From Neelides folsomi (taxonomy: Eukaryota > Arthropoda > Collembola > Neelipleona > Neelidae): a DNA stretch of 64,000 nucleotides. The stretch spans positions 1 to 64,000 of the forward strand of contig JAQGBZ010000102.1 of assembly GCA_034687125.1 (NCBI GenBank). The letters run 5' to 3'. The notes below the pieces were generated by a model. That model did no database searches, was not told the DNA's origin, and worked only from the letters and a program-made list of their open reading frames with translations. Below, in pieces: positions 38,255 to 55,500 of the stretch (its first letter is position 1; the number at the start of each line of letters is the position of its first letter). The position numbers and the translations under genes were made by a program.

Positions 38255-38822
38255 ATAATTCTCAAAATCTCTCTAATTTATTTTTATTTTTATATTATAT
38301 TAATGTTAAGCAATAGTTATTTTTATCATTTACTTTCTCGGAGACTCATCGGGTGGGTGGAATACGTTAGACGTACTTAAAGTTAGTTAGACAATAAAAA
38401 CAAAGAGACGCTTTCAATTTACCAGATATTTTATTCGTCATTCTTCATCTTGCAATTTGAAACAATAAATTCATATAATGTATCATTGTATTACAAAGAC
38501 TTATTTCCTGTTTCTATACTTTGATTACTTTTCGTTAACAATGTAAGATAAGTATATCAGGACAATTAAAGGTACTTGTTCTATTAAAGTTTAAAAAGTA
38601 TGTTATTAACATTATGATTATTTATTATTTAAAAATTTAAATTACAGCATTTTGAAATCCAATGTAGTAAAAGGAAAATGTAAGTTTCATCTGAAGAAAT
38701 CCTCCTTGATAAGGTTTCAAACTTCTTCGTCATCGAACCTCTTTTGCGAGCAAAAAAGATCAAAACTTCATTTCCTTTCTAGTAAAGTTCTCCTTTTCAC
38801 AGTTTATGAGAAAGGAGGAACT
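38255..38822. other. Convergent 3' region
   Basis: Lies between the mucin-like gene (plus) and the thioredoxin-glutathione reductase (minus). The right half is the reductase 3' UTR with a SECIS-like hairpin. No other gene is seen. Confidence 0.5.
38670..38750 (-). promoter_or_regulatory. SECIS-like element, form 2 layout
   Basis: On the minus strand: ATGA at 38733-38730, a 12-nt 5' stem strand, AAA at 38717-38715, a mini-hairpin CCTT-ATC-AAGG (38714-38704), a 3' strand with TTCTTC pairing to GAAGAA (38728-38723), and GATG at 38691-38688. AUGA, the A-rich apical loop, and the GA partner are the eukaryotic SECIS core, and 12 nt is the expected spacing. Flanking AGGTT / AACTT can extend the lower helix. 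It lies about 100 nt past the in-frame TGA of the reductase. Confidence 0.7.
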
Positions 38823-42454
<3,632 letters not shown>

Positions 42455-42966
42455 CCAAATACCCCGAATATTAGTAAGTGGCGATTCTGATGATTTTACC
42501 TCGAAACATGGTAAAAATCTAATTTAGAACTTCTCAGAAAACTTATTTATGATGTAACCATTAGCTCGCGCTCCTTAATTTCAAATCTTCATTCCCAGAT
42601 CGTAGAACTGTAGAACTGTAAAAGTTCCACCGAAGAACTGACCGTGGATCTACTTTATTATCTACTCCATTATTATGATATCAATTCAATGTGGTCCGAA
42701 CTTGAAAAGCAAACTAAAATTAAAAATGGCATATGTTAAAAGTTAAGCATGGATAAATTTATATGATATAACTACTCTATGCCCTTAATAAATGAAGCTA
42801 TAATGATAAGATTAGAATAAATTACTTAATTTAGTCGATAGTAGATTAAGTAGAAACACTTTATGCATACCTCTACCATGAATTAATTTGACGATGGACG
42901 ATGAGAATTAAGCAATAACTTCATATTGAATTTAGGTATTTAGTGACTTTATTTATCTTTTCTCGT
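42455..42966. other. Intergenic between MCCC1 and TGR
   Basis: AT-rich; presumably holds the TGR promoter and the MCCC1 3' UTR. No further feature is recognised. Confidence 0.4.
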
Positions 42967-45730
42967 TTATTTAATTGTGAACAAAGTGCTTCCTTTCGCT
43001 ACAGTTTTCCCAACATCATGATGAACTTTCTCCACAACTCCATCAAAAGGAGAACGAATAACATGCTGAAAATGAAATTATTTTTAATATAAATGAAAGA
43101 ATTTAAGATCAAATTACTTTTAGTATGAAATATTTAAACAAGATTTAAATATCAAAGTTAATTACCTCCATTTTCATTGCAACTAATGTCCCTAATGTTT
43201 GTCCTTTCTTTACGCTCTCTCCTTCTTTTACTGAAACTTTTTCTAATGTTCCAGGCATTGGAGACACAATTGATCCCGATCCTGCTTCAGCTTCTCCTGT
43301 TCCTCTATCTTTCTTTCCCAAAGTTGGAACTTCCAATTTGTATGCTCCATCCTGAAATATTCAATTTGATAAAAATTCCATTATTAAATCAGAGTTAATT
43401 TTTTAATAATCAAGTATATTGATAATAATTACCGGAGTGAAAATGGATAAAACTCCTTCTCCCAAAGTTGCTGTAATATTTTCCTTCTTATCTCCAAAAT
43501 GCAATTCCATGTCATATGAATTTCCATCTTGTTGCAAATTCACAACTTTACAAGATTTCAAAGGACCGATTTCAAAATTGTCTCCATCTACTTCGATCTT
43601 CACATCCGTCTTTTTCTCAAACAGGGGATTTTTTAGAGGAAATGAAAGACTGAGGTTTGAATTCATTCTGAATCTCCTTCCAATTGTATCATGATATTCC
43701 AAATCTTTGATAGCTGCTAATGCAAGTGTAGCTTTGGCCATTTGCTCATTTGTCAATTCATCCTTTCGTAAAAGTTCGTTTTGATTCTCTTCGATGAATT
43801 TTGTCGTTACGAGCTTGTGCTTAAAAGCATCGGATCGAAGAATTCTCCTCATGAACTCAATGTTGGTCTCAACTCCTCCAACGTTGAATTTGCTAAGTGC
43901 TGAATCGGCTTTTTGGATCGCTTCTCCTCTGTTTTCTCCCCAGACAATGACTTTGGCAATCATAGGGTCGTAAAAGACACTCACTTCATCTCCTTCCATA
44001 ACGGCCGACTCCACGCGACAATCTGAAGGAGTTTTCAAAGAAAATACGCGTCCAGGTGCAGGAACAAATCCAGCTCCGACATCTTCAGCGTAAACTCTCA
44101 TTTCAAATGCATGACCGAATGGTCCTAAAACAAATTTTGCATAAAATCTTGAAGTCATTCAATTTTAATATTTAAAATTGAATGACATCTTATATGAACA
44201 ATCTTTTAACGTAGATTAAATAGATGGGCAAAATGGACATGGTGGTGCATTATATTATTTATATGTAATTTTGTATAGTATTTATATTATCAACATTCAG
44301 AAGTATGCATTTAAAATACTTAACTTAATGTTAGTTATTACACTAATTATTTTAGTACCGGGTATATTCTCTTGATCTGTTATAGGAAGCGTGTGTCCCA
44401 TTGCAACTTGCAATTGCCACTCAACGAGGTCAAGTCCAGTGATTGCTTCAGTGACTGGATGTTCAACTTGAAGTCTTGTGTTCATTTCCATGAAATAGAA
44501 ATCTTGATTCTCAACAATGAACTCCACAGTTCCAGCACCAGTGTAATGAACGGCTTTGGCTGCATTCACCGCAGCTGTTCCGATCTTTTTCCTTGTCTCT
44601 TGGGTCAGGCCGAGTGCAGGAGCTTCTTCAATAACTTTTTGATGTCTTCGCTGGACCGAACAATCCCTTTCCCATAAGTACACGCAGTTTCCGTGTGAAT
44701 CTCCGAAGATTTGTACTTCTACGTGTCGCGGCGCTTCTACGTATCTTGAATGAGCAAAATTAAATTCTAATTACATTGATCTTTTTAATACGTAGTTCTT
44801 ATAATGAATTCTTTATTTATGGTATATTAATACCTCTCAATAAGAAGGGCACCATCGCCAAAGGCCTTTTCTGCCTCTGATTGACAAGATTCTGCTTGGC
44901 CCATGAATTCCTCTTCGTTTCTGACAATTCGCATTCCTTTTCCACCTCCTCCCTTTACAGCTTTGATCATCAAAGGGAATCCTAGCCTGTTTAAATTGAT
45001 GAGAATAAATTAAACTACCTTTATTATAAACTGAATGATAGTGAATTAAGTTAAAAAATAAACTACCGATAAAAGTATTACTTTAAAGCTTCTTTTTTGA
45101 GGACTTGTAAATTATTAGCTCCCTCTTGACCATGATAGCCAGGAATGACTGGAACATTAGCTGCAATCATCAACTCCTTCGATTTACTCTTGATTCCCAT
45201 ATCGAATATGGCTTGTGGAGGAGGTCCAATAAAAATAAGATTTCTATCTGAACATTTCTTTGCAAAATCTGAATTTTCGGAGAGAAATCCATAACCAGGA
45301 TGTATTGCTTCTGCTCCGGATCTCTTTGCGACCTGAATAATCATATTAAAAATGAACTTCTTAATATACCAATTAACTGGATCGACACTAATGCATAATA
45401 TTAATGTTTTGTTGAGTTTTTTAGTAACCTCAAATATTTTATTTTGATTTAAGTATGAAAGTGTGGATTGTGCGGGTCCCAAGAGATACGCTTCATCCGC
45501 CATGTGCACATGTTGAGAGTTGATGTCAGCTTCAGAAAACACACCAACTGTTCTTATACCTTTAATAGATTTAAATTCTTTAGTGTTAATCCCATTATTA
45601 GTTGATTAAAATATTAAGTCAAATAGATAATATTTATTTTACCCAATCTTTTACACGTCCGAAATACACGGCAAGCGATTTCCCCTCGATTGGCCACTAA
45701 AACTTTCGAGATGTCTCGAATTCCAGCCAT
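42967..45730 (-). CDS. MCCC1: 3-methylcrotonyl-CoA carboxylase, biotin-carboxylase/biotin subunit
   Basis: About eight exons; start ATG 45730-45728 ([20 protein letters not shown]), stop TAA 42969-42967. The biotin carboxylase N-domain ([31 protein letters not shown]) is followed by the ATP-grasp part ([16 protein letters not shown]), the catalytic region [19 protein letters not shown], the C-domain ([20 protein letters not shown]) and a C-terminal biotinyl domain with [14 protein letters not shown]; the Lys is biotinylated. AMKMEHVI favours MCCC1 over pyruvate or propionyl-CoA carboxylases. In mitochondria it carboxylates 3-methylcrotonyl-CoA in leucine breakdown, paired with MCCC2. The start lacks an evident mitochondrial presequence, and the frame stays open upstream without an ATG, so a 5' exon may be missing. 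Confidence 0.9.
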
Positions 45731-46445
45731 TATATCTAATGAAAGCACGACAGCAGTAGGGAAGGAGGTTGAAGTTATATAGTTTAATTATGAAGTCAAT
45801 TAAAACTGAACGTGATCTTATCACAGTTGAACAACGTCTCCCGCAATATGCTCTCGAGTGATTCGCAGGGTTTGGAGAGTTTCGTGGAGAATAAAATTGT
45901 GGCATCTTGTATATGAGCTTTATATTATGCATTTATGCATGGAGAAAACTTGAACGAAAAACCTCAAAATATTATTAATGTTTAACTGGGCAGATTAATT
46001 AACCTTATCCCTAAATCCTTATTTAAGGAATATGGTTATAAAATAGATCAAATAGAATGCTTCATGTATAAATCTGACTATACTTTATATATATTGTACT
46101 TATATATAAGCATGAGATTCTCATTTTCATCAACGTTACCACGCTATATAAAATAAACATGTATTATGTGTGGTTAAAATTTAATACAGGTTAATGTCCA
46201 AACGGTTAATAAAATTAATTATTATAAGCCTCTGCTCCGTATACAATTGCCACTTGCCACTATTAACAACAGACGCTATAAACATTTTTATCATGAAAAA
46301 GATTTTCAAAATTCATTAGATAATATAACAATAATTAAAATAAGAGCAAAGGACGTTAAATAATGATTTAACTTACATACTAGTGTTTAAGTGTATTGTT
46401 CAAATAATAGTAATTGTTTCCGTTGATCATCACATCCATCTCAAG
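45731..46445. other. Divergent intergenic region MCCC1/PITP
   Basis: AT-rich. It should contain both promoters and possibly a missing 5' exon of MCCC1. No clear TATA box was chosen. Confidence 0.4.
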
Positions 46446-48064
46446 ATGATAATTAATGAATAGTAAGTCTTTAATATTAAATTAACGATTTACAGCATTT
46501 TTATAAAACTTTATATGAAAATCTCTTTCAGTCGAATCACAATGCCGTTCTCCACCAATGAGGTCAATAAAAACTAAAGTGTATCATCTTTTGTAATTAC
46601 TTAGAAAGATTTGACTTATTTGATCATAATAATTCATCTGATTTAAACAGTATCAAATTGGGCAACTTTTCTCTGTGGCTGAGGCCAGCATGCATGAAAC
46701 AGGAGGAGGCGAAGGAATCGAAGTTCTCCGAAATGAAAGTTATGAAAACATGCCGCTCTTCGATGGTCGATGTCACGATGGACAATACACCTTGAAAAAA
46801 TATCACATTGCCAGGTACAATATCCGATGTGTTGATAAATAAAAGAATTTTGTATAGTGAAATTAATATAAAATTTAAGCAAAGTTCCAAAGGTTATTCG
46901 AGTCCTTGCTCCCAAAGGGTCATTGAAAATAGAAGAGAAATCATGGAATGCTTATCCTTACTGTAAAACACTTCTCACTGTGAGTTTGATAACATTGGAA
47001 ATTATAAGGTTTAATTAATTAATTTAAATTTTCATGCAGCTTTAATTTTAGCATCCCAAGTACATGAAAGACACTTTTTTCATATTAATCGAGTCGATCC
47101 ATTTAGAAGACAAAGGAACCTGTGAAAATGTCTTTCATCTACCGCCAGAGAAATTGAAGCTCCGAACTGTTATTGTCATTGACATCTTGGATCCACTTAG
47201 GAATGAGAAAGATTATAGAGAGAATGAAGATCCAGGGAAGTTTGTTTCGGAGAAAACGGGGCGTGGACCGCTTGAAGAAAATTGGATGGAAACGGTGAGT
47301 GTTTACTAACCATCTTAAATACAGCCTATTTACTAAACTACCTTTAACCTACTCCATTGTTTAATTATGTAGTTATTGTATTAAAATTAACTTTCAAATT
47401 AAACTAGGCGGATCCTGTAATGACTTGCTACAAATTGGTCACTTGTCAGTTCAAATGGTTTGGTTTGCAAGACCGAGTGGAGAATCTAATTCAAAATACA
47501 GAAAAACGACTCTTTCATCTTTTTCACAGGTACGAACAAAATTTAAACCAATACTATCCTACATAGACAATATTATTAAATAAGTAGTATTTATTATTTT
47601 TAAAACAAACTTTTCTTATATGGTCATATACAGATATGATTTTTTTTAAATCTTTAAATTAGACAAGTGTATTGCTGGATGGATCGGTGGATGGGAATGA
47701 GCATGGGTAGCATTAGAACATTTGAAGATGAAATGACTGAGAAATTGGAAGTGGTGAGTTGAACAAACCAAATTGATTATACTCTATTCCATTTGAGAAG
47801 ATTATTGAGAATTGAATCATGTTACTTGACCGGGCAATCGAATGTCATGTCACCCGCAAATAATTTCTACAGGAAATAATATCAGTTTATTTGAATTTCT
47901 AATGACTTGTCAAGTAACATGATTCAATTCTCAATAATGTTCTCAAATGGAATAGAGTATAAATAATCATCAAACTTAATCTTTAATTTAATTATTATAT
48001 AAATTCTTTCATAAAATAGGAAAGAAGTAGAGGAGAAGTTAAAGGAATTACAGCAAATTTTTAA
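46446..48064 (+). CDS. PITPNA/B-like: Class I phosphatidylinositol transfer protein
   Basis: Eight exons: 46446-46462, 46532-46562, 46651-46814, 46880-46979, 47052-47294, 47408-47529, 47663-47753 and 48020-48064. All phases agree; 270 aa, the normal length. The first coding exons are only 17 and 31 nt ([16 protein letters not shown]). Family blocks: [89 protein letters not shown] and VKGITANF at the end. It moves PI and phosphatidylcholine between membranes and supports phosphoinositide signalling. Only the lipid-transfer domain is present, so it is not an RdgB-type protein. The last intron contains a 50-bp inverted repeat. Confidence 0.95.
47781..47958. repeat. 50-bp inverted repeat in the last PITP intron
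   Basis: 47781-47830 and 47909-47958 are reverse complements with one mismatch (outer ends ACTCTATTCC / GGAATAGAGT, inner GTTACTTGAC / GTCAAGTAAC). They are separated by a 78-bp loop without coding potential. Probably a small MITE or its relic; no clear target duplication was seen. Confidence 0.8.
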
Positions 48065-48384
48065 AAAACAAAACCCTGAGTAAATCGAGAAAATGTGATA
48101 TTTAAATATTTTCAGAACATGAGTTGAAAATGGCAAATTGATTGACGATACTCAAAAAATACATTATTCTGAACTATCTGAATTGTGAAAATAAAATTAT
48201 ATTTATGAAAATAACTCGGCTGTTTAAATGTATTTCTATTTATTTAACAAACACGTTGAAATATGTCATACATGTATCATCCAGAGTAAGTAAATTGAAT
48301 TTCTTATAAAGAATGTAATTAGTATTTAGGCAAAGAACACACGTGCTTACAACAATGAGAAGTTCAAGTCCATGACTTGTTCGT
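48065..48384. other. Convergent PITP/USP5 3' region
   Basis: AT-rich 320 bp holding both 3' UTRs. No further gene is recognised. Confidence 0.4.
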
Positions 48385-51300
48385 TTAGGCCCGTACGTAA
48401 AAGTACAAGTAACCGAGATCTCTGGGCAATTTCTCACTTACTGCCACTTTCGAGTCGTTGAACAGAACCCATTGACCTTCCTTCTCAATATGAGCCACGT
48501 AATGCCCAACCATCGATGAAGTCCCCATGTGGGAAACAAATCCAAGGAGTTTGTATTCTAAATTAACAACGAAATGTCATCATTATCAATGTAGATGTCA
48601 AATAAGATGATTACCAACTAGTAAACCAAACATTAAGTGTTGGAACTGTGCATAATTAACGTTAATACAAATAATTTAAAAAATATAAATGGCTTACTTG
48701 GATGTCCGTTGGTCAATTTCCTTTGCGCTGGTTGCGGCTGCTGATTTTCATTGTTGGTGGAATTGAGTTCATCTGGATGAGAGAAAATCCAATCGACAGC
48801 TCTCTCCAAGTGATTTCCCGTGGCTTTCAATGCCATCATCGCTTGTTCTCGACTGAATCCCATAGCTTGAATGTTTTCAATTGCTGTTTCATTCAACACG
48901 AAAGCATCTCCAGAAGTTGGGTCTAAAGGAGCGTCAATTCCTTCTTCCCCCATATGTTCCATCATCCAATTCATGGCTGCTTCAGATCCACAGTTCCCAG
49001 TAGACACAACAGCTCGACGACAAGCATTTGGGTGAAAGCCCATTTCCATCAATTGGCTCACAACAAGCTCGTCAATAGAAGGAGCTGAAATTATAAATTA
49101 TAAATCAATAGAATTTAAAACACAGATAATTGTCAAATTGGAATTAAATCAAACCTTTGTTGCTCGTTGCCAGCTTGGGATTAGGCATGGGAATTTCTCC
49201 AGGTTGAATTCCCATCGCTTTGAGTTTTGACAAGTCGAGAATTAGAGGCATGTCAACAGCCACGTCGAGTTTCTTCGGTGTCCAATCCTCTCCAATAGTG
49301 AACTTTTTAAGCTGAATGACGAGAACGTCGGGGAAGGTAGCAAGACGAGTAAACTTGTTCACTGACACTATTTTATTAGCCCCAGTCGAGAAGAAACCTT
49401 CAACTATTTCTCGTTCAGTGAAAACTTCGAGACAAGCTTCGGCAGGAATTCGAGGACGGACGATTTCCTCCGGCATCCTTAATATTATTAAACAGTTTAA
49501 ATATTTAATTGACTAATTATTAAATAAACATGATTAAATAAAGTGTAATTAAAAAATAATCTAATAGTAATTACAGTCGACGGCCTTCCAAAGTAGCAGC
49601 CGCTTGCTTCTCATTGAACATTTTCACTTCATCGGCATTGGTAGCCGCTTCAAGAGGAATGGAAAGAGGTAAACAATATTCCACTCGATTCGTATACGCA
49701 ACTTGGCCCGACTCGTTACAAACCACTTTGTCTTCAACTTCAAATTTGAAACAGTCAGCTGGACTTTGTTCATTTACACTGAATCGCTGCATTGAAAAGT
49801 ATTTAATTTAAATTCTGAATACAGCTTCAAATATTAATTTAAATTCTTTGAGATATTTTATTGAACAGACCTCCATGAAATTAATGAGATGAAGGAAAAA
49901 TTCCTGAGCATCTTGCTGTCGCTTTGTTGAAAATTCCGGGTGACCTTTGCCAACTAAATTCCTGAACATCAAAGGAGAAATGCCTTGTGGAGGATCTGCG
50001 GCGTTCACTGGAGATTGACTGTATTTCCCAGACATGAGACCAAGGCACATCTTTGACCTAAAATCATTTCGTTAATTATCTACATATTTTATCCAATTGT
50101 ACTTTAGTACTTGTAAGTTAATTTTTGACAGACAATAAAAAGAGCGTAGGTGCTTTTACTTACATTTGAACATTGAAGTCATTAGCCGGGTCTCGAGTTT
50201 CTTGAAAATATTTTAAAGCATTTGTTCCAAATCTAATAAATTTTTTTTATATAAATCAATTATGGAGACGGAGACATTATTTAGAAATCGAATTGAGTTT
50301 GCGAAAGTAATTAAAATTTTTTGCCTATTTTGAAACGTTGGAAGAGAGAAGAGAAGCTGAATGACTGAATTGAGATAACAAGAATTTCCTAAATTCGTAA
50401 TCCCTGTGTAACCGGGACCATAAAGTGGTTTCAGATCATGCCCAGCTTCAGTCAATGCATTCCATTCCATGCTCTGATTTAAATTGATCTCCATTTCGAT
50501 CATCGACTTGTCCGTCTAAATAAAACAAATCAACATATTTAAAAACTCAATTTTTCTTGTTTTTCTAAAAATCAACCTTTTCCATTTGAGCAATATTTAT
50601 TCCAAAGTGGGCAAGATGCTGAACCAAATTAGGATCTTCGACCATATCGTCCTCTTCATATGAGAACACGTCCGCTCGACCATCTGGGGTTATGGTTCCC
50701 AATTTCACAGCCAATGGGTATTCTAGAAAACATTCGTTGGTGTGAAGTAAGATTACATAATTTACTTATAAAGTTAATGAAGGCTAATGATTATTGTCAA
50801 TCATTTTGATATAAGTGATAAAGCAGTGGTAAAGCAATTTTATTAACTGCATTTGGCATAATGTTCCACTGCATGGTTGTTTCCACCGGATCCATCGAAA
50901 AACTTTCGACCACAGAGAATTGATCCATCAGTGAGATTGAGCCAGAGATTCTCAACCATATCACATTCGGGTGCTTGACACTTCCATCCTTTCGGAGGGA
51001 TCTTAATCCCTGTATTTAGCTGAATTAAATTCCCAGCGTGCCTAAAATCATTAAAACGATGAGTATGACAATCGAAATTGTTAATTGGCATTTAATATGA
51101 CAACTTCATTACTTGCTGACTTGGCGAATTTCTCCGTCCCAAGTTCCAGCCATCGCTTCTAACTCAGCCTTTCTTGAAGCAGATTCAGCTTTGATCACCG
51201 CGTCAATCGCTTCCTTGACCTTTAGATTTAACAAATATAAATAAATGGTAAGATTAATTGATTACAGTAAGGATTTTGTATTTATATATTTAAAAGTAAA

Positions 51301-51883
51301 TACCTTCGTTGGTAATTCAGAATTCGGATAAGCAATTTCAGCATTGGGAAGAATGACAATCTTGTACATTTCCTCAATTTCGTATTCAAATGGTCCAGCA
51401 GCATCGAAGCCTCCTGAAACGCCAATAGCCAACCTTGTCACTTTCTTCTCTGGCCCTTCAACATTTTCCTTTTTAGGAACCTGAAAGAATATTCATATAA
51501 CAATGATAGCATTAATGATAATAATATTTTAATTAATTAACAAACCTTCGTTTTCTTTCTTTTGATGTTGAGGTAGACTTTTGAACCTGTTTGATTAGAA
51601 AACCTGTCCATGTGCTCTCGGCTCATCCCGTAAAATGATTCGAGGCATACGTAGATCCCATCATGGGATTCCTAGTTAAAAACATTATGTAATTTATTAT
51701 GAAACAAGTTATGTTTAATAAAATAATAATAAGCTTGAGTTGAAATGAATGTATAAAAATGCTTTGTAATTCTCATACCGGCGTGTCAAAAGAGAAGACG
51801 CATTCGTCTTTGTAGATTGGTTCTGCTTGATAAGGAGTCCTCAACTTCTCCAAGAGTTCAATCATGTCGTCGGTTAGTGGCAT
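48385..51883 (-). CDS. USP5: Ubiquitin-specific protease 5 (isopeptidase T)
   Basis: Multi-exon; start ATG 51883-51881 ([19 protein letters not shown]), stop TAA 48387-48385. Domain order matches USP5/USP13: N-terminal variant UBP; ZnF-UBP ([39 protein letters not shown]), which grips the free ubiquitin C-terminus; the Cys box [20 protein letters not shown] with catalytic Cys; the [16 protein letters not shown] block; two UBA domains ([17 protein letters not shown] and [20 protein letters not shown]); and the His box [15 protein letters not shown] near the end, finishing [11 protein letters not shown]. It disassembles unanchored polyubiquitin chains. The zinc-finger start has CQAPEC rather than the vertebrate CSKC spacing. 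Convergent with PITP and divergent from Rabaptin. Confidence 0.95.
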
Positions 51884-52586
51884 TGTAAAGATCAGCTAAT
51901 TCTAATAACAAACTAACAATTTATTCAAACTTTAAACTAACAAACAATAAAAATTAACTCTTCTTGAGAGCCAAAAGGAAATCTCGAAATGACTTTTAAG
52001 AAACTCTGCGCGGTTTTTACCGTCAACCAAGTGGCGGATATGTGTAAATCATCACAACCCAAATCTCTTACTTCGCTTCAATTGATTTCCCAATGGATTA
52101 ATTAACGAAATCTTAATGTAAATTAAATCATTTCATCTATAGATTCTTAAAAATATATATAATTGCTACATAAAGTACTTACGTAAAGCGTAAAGTGAAA
52201 TTTTTGATGAGGTTGATTCTTAGGTAAGTAAATGAATAATAAATTGACAGATGAAAGTTAATTAATTTTCTTATAAAGATGAAATTAAAGTTTATTATAA
52301 TTTAAAAATGTACAATTCTTGGTTAGTGTATGGAATTTTAGTTAAATAGAGAATACTTCTAAACCCGATACGGGAGTTTCAGGACAAACTAATACTAACT
52401 TATAGACTATGAGCTATATCCTAATTTTTTAGTCTAAATAATCAATAATTTATTTAATTTAAACAATATCATTAATTAATTGGTACCATTTCTTGTTAGC
52501 TCAATTTCTTGTCTTGTTTCGCTGAGACTTTACCACGATTCAAATGGATTACATGAGGTCATCATGATAAAAAGAAGTGGTCCAAT
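51884..52586. other. Divergent intergenic region USP5/Rabaptin
   Basis: AT-rich; nothing beyond the expected promoters is recognised. Confidence 0.4.
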
Positions 52587-55500
52587 ATGATGGATTATTC
52601 TGAAGAACAAGAAAAAGCTGAAATTGCTCAAAATCACAGTTTAGACTCAGGAACAGGTAAATGATTTTAAAAAGAATAAAAAGATTTTAAATCGAATTAA
52701 TATTTTATTGAATGCGTGTAATAATGGAAGATATAATTGTATTCAGGATCTTCAGACAAGGATGGTGATGAAATAGTCGAAAATTCAGGAACTTCATCAC
52801 AAGAAGCAACAACAATGGACTTAAATATGAAGAAAATCACGGAGCTCGAACAAATCATTGAAAATATGAACACGGATTTTGGCGAAAAAAGAGCCGTGTT
52901 CAAAAAACTTTTTCTTGCCAAAGAGAGTAAGATTTTAGTTATTCGATAAATTGTTATTATGATCCTAATTATGGTTCGAATTTTATAGAGGAACTTGAAG
53001 ATATAACTCAAGAAAAGGAAGAACTCAAAACCATTGTAAAAAAGTACGAAGATGAATTAAACGACACAAAAAGTCAAGTAACCATTGCAGAATTTACCAA
53101 AGAAAATGACATTCATCTTGAAAAGCGACGAGGAGCTGAAGAAATGGCAAACCTTCAGAAAATGTTTGAAGGTCAGTTAAGGAAATTTAATCCTAACATA
53201 GTTATTCATATCCTGTGTTATTAATACACATTAGTTTACTCAAGTCGGAAGCCGTCAATGGAATGTTCACATTTAAACAATTTGGATTATTCTCATATTA
53301 TTAGTTATATCTCCGAGCATGAATAATTTATTGCCCAGAAACTCATTTCCCTAAATTTAGAAATTGACAGCAGTTAGTGAAACCCTAATGAGTTGACCCT
53401 GAATAACTAATAATAATTGTAAGTTTATACAACTTACGTTAATTTAAACGACCACTCATATTTATTATAGAAAGACATTCACCGACAAATTACAATATTA
53501 GTAATTGTATAATTTAGTTTACATGTGGTTTCTATTTGCACAAGTTGCATTAACCAATTGACTTTTATTCATTTCAGAACGGCGAATTGAAATGTGTGGG
53601 AAGTACGAGAGTGAAATTCACCGTCTTCGAACATTGAACAGCAAGTTGGAAGGAGATCTGAATGATGTTCGTGGAGCTTTAGCCAATTCTTCCGAAGTTT
53701 CACCCTCGACGGTTCTCTCAGCAATGACGAAGACACTGGCGAGGAAACTCAACTCAACGATGTCTGTGTCAAATGACTCACTTCACGACATTGAAGAACC
53801 TCCACCGACTCCGAAAGTCAAATCACCCAAATATGTAAATAAAACACCAAAGCTGGGCGTATTTTTTTAACTACTAATTGTGTATTTAAAAATTATGAAA
53901 ATTGAAGAATATAATATTAATACATTCGACTTATTTTACAGGCTGGTGAAGATGCGGAGATGCTTCGTTCGCTGGTTGTTCAGTTAGAAGAAGAACTCTC
54001 CGTGTTGAAAGATAAAGTGAGATCTTCAGATGATCAACTCGCTGCTTTAAATTCAGCTCAGGCATCTCTTGTGAAAGGAAATGAGACTTTGACCGATTTC
54101 CTTCAGAATCCAACTAATGAAAAAACTGAGATTCTCTTTCAGATTGAGCAAAAGGTCTACCTTTAAATTAAATTAAATTAATTATTAAATTCGAAGCTAA
54201 ATTAGTTTATCATCTAAACCGAATTTTTCGAACCCAATTAAATCATTATAATTTGATTTAATTTGTTATTTACAGTTGAAAGATGACGATGGAACTGATG
54301 CTGAAAAGTCTTCAATAGCTGACTTGGAAATGTATGTGGCTCTCGTCAACGCCCAGAAGACAATCCTACAAGAAGATCTTGAAAAAACAAAAGTAGCTCT
54401 CAAAGAGCTCAGAGTAACGTAAGAATTTATAATTTTTCAGTGTAATTGTTTTAACTATTTTAACAAGTTGTTAATTATATTAATAAAATATATTATTCGG
54501 GATCAGAGCTGACGAGGAAAAGAAGCGACATGATTCTCTGAAAGAAACTTGGAAAAAGGCCAACGAAGAATTTGTTGAGACGCAGGAAGCGTATGAGTCT
54601 ACAATTCACAAACTTAAAGACCTTATGACTCCTAAGCAGCTTCAACTCATTAAAGCTGGAGAGCTTAACAAAGATCCAAAAGTATAATGGAGATTTTCTA
54701 AAAATCAATTTTTAAATTTAATGATATTTAATATTTTTTATTTTTTAGCCATCTGATAGCGAAAGTGAAAAGAAAGTTGAATGCGAAGAATGTGAAAAGG
54801 CCAAGTTGACAATTGAAAAATTGAAAAGTGATCTCCATAAAGCTGCCAAAATGCAACTTGAAAAGGAAGAGGATTGGGGAAGAATTTCTCAGGAATTCCA
54901 ACAAAAACTTGAGGAATTGGAAAACCAAATGGCAACTTATGAAGTTTTATTAGGAGAAGTCAATTCATCTTTTGATCAATCTTCCAATCGAACTGATACA
55001 CTTCTCAAAAGAATATCTTATGATAGAGATGGACTTCAGAAGAGAATTGAAGCGTAATTTCTCTTAATATAGCAATTAATTCATATTCTGATCGTTTTTA
55101 CCTAAATTGGGGCTCTTTTGAACAGGATCGAAATTGAGAATGATAATCTGAAAGGAAAGCACGTGGCCCATTCTAATATTTTACAAAATGAATCTATTTC
55201 TTTACCGAATTCCGTTATGGTAAAACAATCTATTTTCTAAACATCTATGTATACAAATTGCCTGTTGGGTAGTAACAAAATGATTGATATTTGAAGGAAT
55301 TGCAAGAAATGGTACTGAAGTTGAAGGACGAACTTATCTGTGTGAAGATAGGAAAAGAACAGAATGAAGGGGAGTATAACTTTTTGCTAAATAGAGTTCA
55401 AATGGAGGAAGCAGAAAAGAAAGGAATTGAAGATTCTCTCAACGCTGAAATTAATCACTTAAGGTAAATAAATAAAACCTAACTTAACATTAATTTCTCT

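Noticed and set aside
43177-43694. Plus-strand ORFs over MCCC1
   Set aside because: They overlap well-conserved minus-strand MCCC1 exons.
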